Shown: positions 58,321 to 64,000 of the stretch, in pieces
Layout: each line of letters starts with the position of its first letter
Position numbering within the stretch: position 1 is the first letter of the stretch
NCBI GenBank assembly: GCA_016719295.1
Contig: JADKAF010000001.1
Location: 1,922,001-1,986,000 of the forward strand
Direction of reading: 5' to 3'
Source of the DNA: Planctomycetota bacterium
GTDB lineage: Bacteria > Planctomycetota > UBA1135 > JADKAF01
Length of the DNA stretch: 64,000 nucleotides
The notes under the pieces: generated by a model
Databases searched by the model: none
Seen by the model: only the letters and a program-made list of their open reading frames with translations
What the model was told of the DNA's origin: nothing
Program-made: the position numbers and the translations under genes

Positions 58321-59088
58321 TCAGCTCGTGGCCCCGCCATCGACGGCGAGGGCTTGTCCGTGGATGCTGCGCGCCTCGCGGGACGCGAGGAAATGCACGA
58401 GGGCCGCGACCTCTTCGGGCTCGACCAAGCGCCGCTGCGGCGAGCTGGCGAGGATCGCCTCCAGCGCCTGCTCGCGCGTGCCGCCCGTCTTCGCCTGGAT
58501 GTTCGCGAGGGTGCGCTCGGTCATCGGCGTCGCGACGTAGCCGGGGCAAACGGCGTTGACCCGCAGGCCCTTCTTCGCCACCTCGGCGGCGAGCGAGCGC
58601 ATCCAGCCGAGCAGGCCGTGCTTCGCCGCGGTGTAGGCCGCGACATAGGGCGCGCCGACCTTCGCCGCGGTGGACGCCACGCAGACGATCGCCGCGTCCG
58701 CTCCGTGCGCGAGGAGCTGCGGCAGCAGCGCGCGCGTCAGCCGGAAGGGGCCGGTGCAGTTGATCGCCAGCATGCGCTCGAAGAGCGCGTCATCCGTGCG
58801 CAGGAACGGCGCGCTCTCGGCGGCGCCGGCGTTGTTCACGAGGACCGCGAGCGGCACGTCGCGGAGCGTCCGTGCGAGCGCCGCGATCGACGCCGCATCG
58901 AGGAGATCGAGCGCATGCGCATGCGCCGCGGCACCTCGAGCGCGGACATCTTCCAGCACGAGCTCGAGGGCGCGCGGATCGCGCGCGCTGAGATGCAGCT
59001 CCACGCCGGGAGCCGCGAAGCGGAGCGCTACCGCGCGGCCGATGCCGCTGGACGCGCCGGTGACGAGGATCGCGCGGGAGGCGCTCAC
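58321..59088 (-). CDS. Short-chain dehydrogenase/reductase (SDR)
   Basis: A 255-residue classical SDR from a GTG at 59088 that overlaps the preceding stop (GTGA). The cofactor motif is ILVTGASSGIGRAVALRFAA (TGxxxGIG), followed by LVNNAGAAESAPFL (NNAG) and the active-site Ser in VCVASTAAKVGAP with YTAAKHGLLGW (YxxxK). CPGYVATPMTE and the end HGQALAVDGGATS are typical of 3-hydroxyacyl-CoA and 3-ketoacyl dehydrogenases. It likely works with the crotonase and acyl-CoA dehydrogenase as the third step of a CoA-linked chain, by oxidising the hydroxyacyl product. An NADH-type preference is suggested by the acidic region after the first beta-alpha-beta but is not certain. Confidence 0.93.
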   Translation of the reverse strand: MSASRAILVTGASSGIGRAVALRFAAPGVELHLSARDPRALELVLEDVRARGAAAHAHALDLLDAASIAALARTLRDVPLAVLVNNAGAAESAPFLRTDDALFERMLAINCTGPFRLTRALLPQLLAHGADAAIVCVASTAAKVGAPYVAAYTAAKHGLLGWMRSLAAEVAKKGLRVNAVCPGYVATPMTERTLANIQAKTGGTREQALEAILASSPQRRLVEPEEVAALVHFLASREARSIHGQALAVDGGATS

Positions 59089-62000
59089 GGCAGCACCTCG
59101 CCCGCGCTCCGCGCTCGCTCGGCGCGCTGCGCGAAGACGACCCACGCGGCGGCGCCGAGCGCCAGGCCGAGGAAGGCGAACCACAGCCCGCGCGACCAGC
59201 TCGTCGGCGCGTAGAGGAAGACGACCTCGCTCTTGCCGGCGGGTACCTCCACGGCGCGGAACATCAGGTTCGCGGGGTTCATCGGGACCTCCTTGCCGTT
59301 CACCGACGCATGCCAGCCGGGGTAGTAGGTGTCGTTCAGCACCAGCACCGCGGGGCGTGCGACATCGACGGACACGCGCACCTCGCTCGGCGCGTGCACG
59401 ACGACGCGGGCGCGGCCGAGCTCCGGGATGCGCTTGCCCGGCGGCGGCTCCGGCGGGCGACGGGCGGAGAGCCCTTCCACCACCGCGCTCGTCCCCAGGG
59501 TGAACGCGGGATCGCGGAGCAGCGCTTCGCTCTCCGCGGCATCGCGGCTCGCGAGCACGTGCTCGACCAAGTACGCGCGCGGCAGCGAGCGCAGGCCCTC
59601 GAGCACGAGCTGGTCCCCAGAGGCGAGATGCTCGAGGACGCTCTGCTGCACTTCGGCCGTGCCGAGCGCGCGCAGCGCCTCGCCGGGCGGCAGCGCGAGC
59701 TCGCGGGGATAGGCGATGCGCCAGCGCTGGTCCGGAGAGGAGAGGAGCCGCAGCAGCAGGGGCAGGTCCTGGCTCCGCCCGTGCAGGAGGTGCCAGCGCA
59801 CGCCGGCGAGCGCGTAGCCGAAGGCATCGCGCTCGGAGGCGAGATCGATGTCGCGCGCGTCCTTCCAGCGCGCGAGATAGCTGCGGTCGAGCCCGCGCTC
59901 GAGATGGAACGCGCTCAGATGGAGCTGCAGCTCGGCCTCGGCGGCGCTGCGCCGCTGCAGCGCCCCGCCGTCGAACTGCGGCACGATGCAGTTGGGATCG
60001 AGCAGTCCGAGCACGAAGCGCTCGTAGCGCGCGACGTAGAGCCCGTCGTGCAGGCGGATGTCGGGGATCTCGAGCGCGGCGTTCGCGTTCGGCGGGAGCG
60101 AGCTGCCGGGGCCGAAGCTGCGCGGGAGATCGCCGCGGGTCAGCAGCGCGCGCTCGTTCTCGGCGCGCACGAAATCGGCGTACGGCGCGGAGACCCACGG
60201 ATCGCGGCGCGGCGCGCGCGGAGCCTCGGCGGCGAGCACCAGCTCGGCGGCGACGAGCGCGCTCGCGAGCCAGGGCAGGACGCCGATCGGTCCCCCGCGG
60301 CGCAGCGCGGCGATCAGCGCGAGCAGCGCGACGCCGCCGACGCCGAGGAAGAGCGTCGGCTCGAGCGCGATCTCGGCGTAGCGCGCGATGCCGCGCTCCT
60401 CCGCCGCGCGCCGCGCGGCGCCGGCGAGCAGCGGGGCCAAGCCGAGCAGCCCGAGCGGGAGCAGCGCTTCCCAGAGCCGCGGCCCTTCGCGCGCGCGCAG
60501 CCGGTCGATGCCGAGCACGGCAAGGGCGGCCACCGCGAGCGCGAGCACGGGGTTCCCGTACTTGTAGAAGATGAGGAGATCGAGCAGCGGCGCGCGCCCG
60601 ATCTCGTTCAGCACGGGGAAGCCCACGAACTTCAACGCGCAGAAGAGCGCGACCGCGCCGAAGAAGACGCCGGGCAAGCCGATCGCGAGCCGCGGGCGCG
60701 TGAGGGCGCTCGTCGCTCCCAGCACAGCGAGCGCGGAGAGCGCGGCCCCGAGCCACGGCGGAGCCATCGGATCGACGCCGCCGCCCGGGCCTCGGATCGC
60801 CTGCGGCGCGAACCAGTTGAGCGCCTGGTACCAGCGCAGGTGATCCGTGCCGGTCGTGCCTGCGTGGTGATGCGCGCCGTTCCGCAGGTACTCGATCGCC
60901 GGCAGGAAGTAGGGCAGCGCGAGGAAGAACGCGACCGCGTAGCCAACGCCGAGCGGCAGCAGGACCTGCAGGCCCCAGCGATGCAGATGCGCGAGCACGA
61001 AGAAGACGAGCAGCAAGTGCGTCGCCAGCGTCGCCTCGGGGTTGCCCCCCGTCATGCTGGCCCAGCAGACGAAGACCCAGGCCAGGAAGCGGCGGCTGCT
61101 CGCTCCGCCGCTCGCGCCGATGCGATCCGCGCAGAGCAAGAGCCAGGGCAGCCAGACCTCGACGCCGAGGTGGTGCATCGAGGCGTGCAGCACGAAGTAG
61201 CCGCAGAGCCCGAAGCCAGCGGCGCCGGCGAAGGAAGACGCAACGCTCGCCGCGCGCCCGCGGAAGAAGAGGAACGCCCCCAGGCCCGCGACGAAGAGGC
61301 GCAAGAGCAGGCAGAGGTCGTAGACGAGGGGGTTCCGCGGCAGCGCGAGGATCGGCCAGCGGAAGGGCGAGAGCGGCGCCGACTGCATGTTGCCGAGCAG
61401 CGGTGCGCCGGCGCCGTTCCACGGGTTCCAGAGCGGTGTTCCGCCTTCTTGGATCTGGCGTCCCATCTCGACGGCGAGCGGCTCGTCGATGAACGCCGAG
61501 ACCAGGTCCATCGTCGGATGGCGCGGCAGGCTGTCCAGCGGCGGACCGTCGATGCCCGCGCGGAGATGCACCGCGTTCGGCATGCCCGCCGCCGACATCA
61601 AGCTCTTCTCGCCGAAGAGCACGTCGCCGAACGAGAGCGCCAGCAGGAGCAGCACGAGCAGCGCGCCGCCCAGGCGATCCGCGCCGACCAGCGGCGCCGC
61701 GTGCGCTCCGGGCAAGCGCCGGTAGCGCCAACGCACCAGCACGCGCACGGCCTCGAAGGCGTCCTTCAGGCGGATCTTCTTCCCTTCCTCGAGGGAGCGC
61801 GGGTGGTAGGCGATGTGGAGCTCGGGGATGCGGACGCCCGCGCGCAGCAGCTTCGCCGTTAGCTCGGGGCAGAACTCGAAGCCCTCGCACTCGAGCTCCA
61901 GCGAGCGCAGGAGCTCGGTGCGCACCATCTTGTAGCAGGTGGGCTCGTCGGTGAGCTTCGAGCCGTAGAGGCGGTTCGTGATCCAGGAGAGCAGGACACC

Positions 62001-62399
62001 GCCCCAGTAGTAGCGCGAGTGCGTGGCGTCCGAGCGGCCGCCGAGGCGCCGCGAGCCGTAGAGCGCGTCGAGCTTCTCGCGCTCGAACTTGGCGAGCATG
62101 CGCACCAAGTCCTTCGGCTCGTACTCGAGGTCCGCGTCCTGGACCACGCAGAGCTCGCCGGTCGCCTCCTCCAGCGCGCGTCGGATCGCGGCGCCCTTGC
62201 CGCGGTTCTCCGGCTGCTTCACCACGACGAGCGAGGGGATCTCCGCCGTCAGGGCTCGCGCTTTCACGTAGGTGTCGTCCGAGGAGCCGTCGTCGACGAC
62301 GATGATCTCCTTCTCGATCTCCAGCGCCGCGAGGCGCCGCAGGATCTCCGCGATGGTGCGGCTCTCGTTGTAGGCGGGGACGAGGATCGAGAGCTTCAA
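59085..62399 (-). CDS. Fusion of GT2 dolichol-phosphate-type glycosyltransferase and YfhO-like membrane protein
   Basis: A 1,104-residue protein. Residues 1-~235 are a GT2 (DPM1-like) enzyme: MKLSILVPAYNESRTIAEIL, EIIVVDDGSSDDTYVKARAL, ENRGKGAAIRRALEEATGEL and the DxD in VVQDADLEYEPKDLVRMLAK. The rest is a YfhO-like protein with about a dozen membrane helices (VGADRLGGALLVLLLLALSF, then a YLRNGAHHHAGTTG loop) and the hallmark tail NDTYYPGWHASVNGKEVPMN. In Bacillus subtilis the pair CsbB (GT2) and YfhO are separate neighbours: CsbB makes polyprenyl-phosphate sugar and YfhO transfers it to lipoteichoic acid. Here both are one polypeptide, so donor formation and transfer may be linked. The acceptor is unknown. 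It is the first gene of the minus-strand run and its stop overlaps the SDR start (GTGA). Confidence 0.93.
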   Translation of the reverse strand: MKLSILVPAYNESRTIAEILRRLAALEIEKEIIVVDDGSSDDTYVKARALTAEIPSLVVVKQPENRGKGAAIRRALEEATGELCVVQDADLEYEPKDLVRMLAKFEREKLDALYGSRRLGGRSDATHSRYYWGGVLLSWITNRLYGSKLTDEPTCYKMVRTELLRSLELECEGFEFCPELTAKLLRAGVRIPELHIAYHPRSLEEGKKIRLKDAFEAVRVLVRWRYRRLPGAHAAPLVGADRLGGALLVLLLLALSFGDVLFGEKSLMSAAGMPNAVHLRAGIDGPPLDSLPRHPTMDLVSAFIDEPLAVEMGRQIQEGGTPLWNPWNGAGAPLLGNMQSAPLSPFRWPILALPRNPLVYDLCLLLRLFVAGLGAFLFFRGRAASVASSFAGAAGFGLCGYFVLHASMHHLGVEVWLPWLLLCADRIGASGGASSRRFLAWVFVCWASMTGGNPEATLATHLLLVFFVLAHLHRWGLQVLLPLGVGYAVAFFLALPYFLPAIEYLRNGAHHHAGTTGTDHLRWYQALNWFAPQAIRGPGGGVDPMAPPWLGAALSALAVLGATSALTRPRLAIGLPGVFFGAVALFCALKFVGFPVLNEIGRAPLLDLLIFYKYGNPVLALAVAALAVLGIDRLRAREGPRLWEALLPLGLLGLAPLLAGAARRAAEERGIARYAEIALEPTLFLGVGGVALLALIAALRRGGPIGVLPWLASALVAAELVLAAEAPRAPRRDPWVSAPYADFVRAENERALLTRGDLPRSFGPGSSLPPNANAALEIPDIRLHDGLYVARYERFVLGLLDPNCIVPQFDGGALQRRSAAEAELQLHLSAFHLERGLDRSYLARWKDARDIDLASERDAFGYALAGVRWHLLHGRSQDLPLLLRLLSSPDQRWRIAYPRELALPPGEALRALGTAEVQQSVLEHLASGDQLVLEGLRSLPRAYLVEHVLASRDAAESEALLRDPAFTLGTSAVVEGLSARRPPEPPPGKRIPELGRARVVVHAPSEVRVSVDVARPAVLVLNDTYYPGWHASVNGKEVPMNPANLMFRAVEVPAGKSEVVFLYAPTSWSRGLWFAFLGLALGAAAWVVFAQRAERARSAGEVLP

Positions 62400-62574
62400 G
62401 GGGCGGTCGAAAGCGGGACGGAGGTCGGAGCGTGCTCGCCCGTAGTGTCGCGGTTGGGGACGGACCGGCGCAAGCGCGGCGTGCGGCGCGACTCAGGCGC
62501 GCCTTGACGCCTTCTCACCGACCCCACACGATCGTCGCTTCCTCTGGCCGCCAAGTCATCTCGCGAGGTCCCGC

Positions 62575-63939
62575 TTGTCCTCTCTGCTCCGTCCCGCGCT
62601 CGCGCTCTGCTTCGCGAGCGCCGCCCTCCTGCCCGTCTCCGCCCAGGACAACTGGGTCCGCTACACCCCGGCCGCGAGCCCTTCCGCACGCCAATTCCAC
62701 GCCATGGCCTTCGATGCCGCGCGGCGCGAGTTCGTGCTCTTCGGCGGGTTGAACTCGAGCTTCACCGCGATCGCCGACACCTGGACCTTCGACGGCACGA
62801 CCTGGACGCGGAAGACTCCGACCACCTCGCCCGCGGCGCGCGGCGGCCATCGCATGGTCTTCGATGCGGCGCGAGGTGAGATCGTGCTCTTCGGCGGCGG
62901 AGCGAGCTACGGCAGCGCCAGCTTCAACGACCTCTGGACCTGGAACGGCTCGAACTGGACGAACCGCACCCCTACCACACGGCCTAGCGCACGCTTCGAG
63001 CCGGTCCTCTGCTACGACCAGGCGAACGCGAAGGTGGTGCTCTTCGGCGGCGCCATCTCGGGCGGCCTCGCCGCCGATACGTGGACTTGGGATGGCAGCG
63101 CCTGGACGCTGCTCGCCCCCCCCGCGGCACCCGCCGGCCGCTCCGGAGCGATGAGCGCCTTCGATGCCTCGCGCCAGCGCGTCGTGATGTTCGGTGGCGG
63201 GGCGGTGAATGGCTCCGGCCTGCGCCGCGACCTCTGGGAGTGGGACGGCGTCACCTGGACCAATCGCACACCCACGACCACGCCCTTGGCGCGCTTCCGC
63301 GGCGGCCTCGCGTACGATCCGGTCCGGAAGCGCTGCCTGCTCTTCGGCGGGTTCACGCCGTTCCGCAACGACACCTGGAGCTGGGATGGTGCGACGGGCC
63401 TCTGGACCCAGCTCACGCCGGCGACGAATCCCCTCGCACGGGATGCCTTCGGCTTCGAATACGACCCCGACCGCGGCTGCATCTACATGTTCGGCGGCGA
63501 CGGCTCGGGCACGGCGCAGAACGACTCCTGGCGCTGGTGCTCGCGCGGTCTGCTCACCGCCTTTGGCAACGGCTGCGCCGGCAACGGCACCTCGGCTCCG
63601 CTGATCAGCGCCGTGGCTCCGGCGATCGGCACGACCTGGACCCCCGCGGTCCAGGCGTTCGCTTCGAGCACGCCCGTATTCCTCTTCGCCGGCCTCTCCA
63701 ACACGAACTACGCCGGCTTGATCCTGCCCTTCGATCTCGGCGTTATCGGCTTCACCGGCTGCAGCTTGCTGGTGAGCCTCGATCTCACGCAGAACGGCAT
63801 CTCGGATGGCCTGGGCGTCGCGAGCTTCCCGACGCCCCTGCCGCGCGCGGTGGATCTGCTCGGCGCGGAGTTCCACCTCCAGGCGACGACGGGTCTGCTC
63901 GGCTGGACCGCGGGGCGGAGCGCGCTCGTCGGGCATTGA
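62575..63939 (+). CDS. Secreted Kelch-repeat protein with shared C-terminal beta module
   Basis: A 454-residue protein from a TTG at 62575, supported by GAGGT 6 bases upstream and by the signal peptide MSSLLRPALALCFASAALLP (cleavage near VSAQD). The mature part has six Kelch-type blades, each with FDAARREFVLFGGLNS, VLFGGAI or RCLLFGGF, and a Trp-rich DTWTWDG strand. About 350 residues of propeller precede the ~115-residue module FGNGCAGNGTSAPLIS, AFASSTPVFLFAGLSN, LILPFDLGVIGFTGCS. The module matches the one at 32062-33072, the inserted one in the sulfatase, and the end of the SBBP protein. Kelch propellers are binding domains. The target is unknown and probably extracellular. The divergent gene is the GT2-YfhO fusion, 175 bp away. 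Confidence 0.88.
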   Translation: MSSLLRPALALCFASAALLPVSAQDNWVRYTPAASPSARQFHAMAFDAARREFVLFGGLNSSFTAIADTWTFDGTTWTRKTPTTSPAARGGHRMVFDAARGEIVLFGGGASYGSASFNDLWTWNGSNWTNRTPTTRPSARFEPVLCYDQANAKVVLFGGAISGGLAADTWTWDGSAWTLLAPPAAPAGRSGAMSAFDASRQRVVMFGGGAVNGSGLRRDLWEWDGVTWTNRTPTTTPLARFRGGLAYDPVRKRCLLFGGFTPFRNDTWSWDGATGLWTQLTPATNPLARDAFGFEYDPDRGCIYMFGGDGSGTAQNDSWRWCSRGLLTAFGNGCAGNGTSAPLISAVAPAIGTTWTPAVQAFASSTPVFLFAGLSNTNYAGLILPFDLGVIGFTGCSLLVSLDLTQNGISDGLGVASFPTPLPRAVDLLGAEFHLQATTGLLGWTAGRSALVGH

Positions 63940-64000
63940 GACGCAGAGCGCGCGATCAAGCTCGTCGTGACGATGAGCTCGATCGCGCGCCCCCATGCCA

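Noticed and set aside
59310..61862. 850-codon plus-strand open frame over the GT2-YfhO gene
   Set aside because: Highly charged (Arg/Glu/Gln) antisense frame; the minus strand holds GT2 and YfhO motifs and membrane helices.
63940..64000. A gene at the right edge
   Set aside because: Only 61 bases remain after the Kelch stop; a minus-strand frame begins there but has shadow composition and runs over the Kelch gene.

Overview
The window is very G+C-rich (roughly 70% by eye) and gene-dense. Genes are packed by 4-base ATGA/GTGA stop-start overlaps. The gene content points to Planctomycetota, probably one of the lineages outside the classic Pirellula/Gemmata groups. The evidence is a DUF1501 plus DUF1549/DUF1553 cytochrome pair, FGly-type and membrane-bound sulfatases, HEAT and SBBP proteins, a GreA with a very long N-terminal extension (otherwise known from Chlamydiae), and several secreted proteins sharing a ~120-residue beta-rich module. 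No rRNA, CRISPR array, IS element, phage or plasmid gene was seen, so this looks like chromosomal core plus lineage-specific DNA.

Layout. 1-4,000: a truncated sugar-phosphate isomerase/epimerase, a GreA fusion protein and a lipoprotein. 4,200-17,100: a large unrecognised secreted protein, a HEAT-repeat protein, a PrsW-type protease, aminopeptidase P, a discoidin/CBM96-like secreted protein and a GT-C glycosyltransferase. 17,121-17,410: a tandem array of eight hairpins. 17,449-23,454: a fatty-acid desaturase, a 1,183-residue E1-E2 2-oxoglutarate decarboxylase/dehydrogenase, and a beta-helix secreted protein. 23,479-28,337: aldo/keto reductase, SUI1/YciH, tRNA-Asp(GTC), a QueC-MazG fusion, a degenerate HATPase-like protein and an Mrp ATPase. 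28,369-32,000: small membrane and unknown proteins, including a gene split by an in-frame TGA. 33,106-41,117: a seven-gene minus-strand run (aryl-CoA ligase, creatininase, thioesterase, thioredoxin-fold protein, DUF1549/1553, DUF1501, WD40). 41,343-43,175: a secreted sulfatase with an inserted module. 43,249-47,947: a vitamin B12 locus with a cobalamin riboswitch, an SBBP beta-propeller protein, a BtuF-like binding protein and a BtuC-like permease. 47,985-53,294: AI-2E-family transporter, lipoprotein, membrane sulfatase and membrane protein. 53,302-62,399: tryptophan catabolism (tryptophan dioxygenase, kynureninase) with a [2Fe-2S] ferredoxin, acyl-CoA dehydrogenase, enoyl-CoA hydratase, RidA and SDR, then a GT2-YfhO fusion. 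62,575-63,939: a secreted Kelch protein.

What stands out. (i) A cobalamin riboswitch lies directly upstream of a beta-propeller gene, beside B12 uptake genes. This resembles in logic the surface propeller BtuG of Bacteroides. The propeller gene itself carries two compensating frameshifts. (ii) QueC is fused to MazG, with tRNA-Asp(GUC), a queuosine substrate, just downstream. (iii) A CsbB-like GT2 is fused to a YfhO-like membrane protein. (iv) An eight-unit hairpin array shows compensatory changes in both arms. (v) A beta module is shared by four secreted proteins and in one of them is inserted inside the sulfatase fold.

Two working units can be proposed. The tryptophan block would take tryptophan via N-formylkynurenine to kynurenine and anthranilate or alanine, feeding CoA-dependent enzymes; the aryl-CoA ligase and thioesterase at 38-41 kb could connect to it. 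The B12 block would capture and import corrinoids under riboswitch control, although no ATPase (BtuD) or TonB receptor is in the window.
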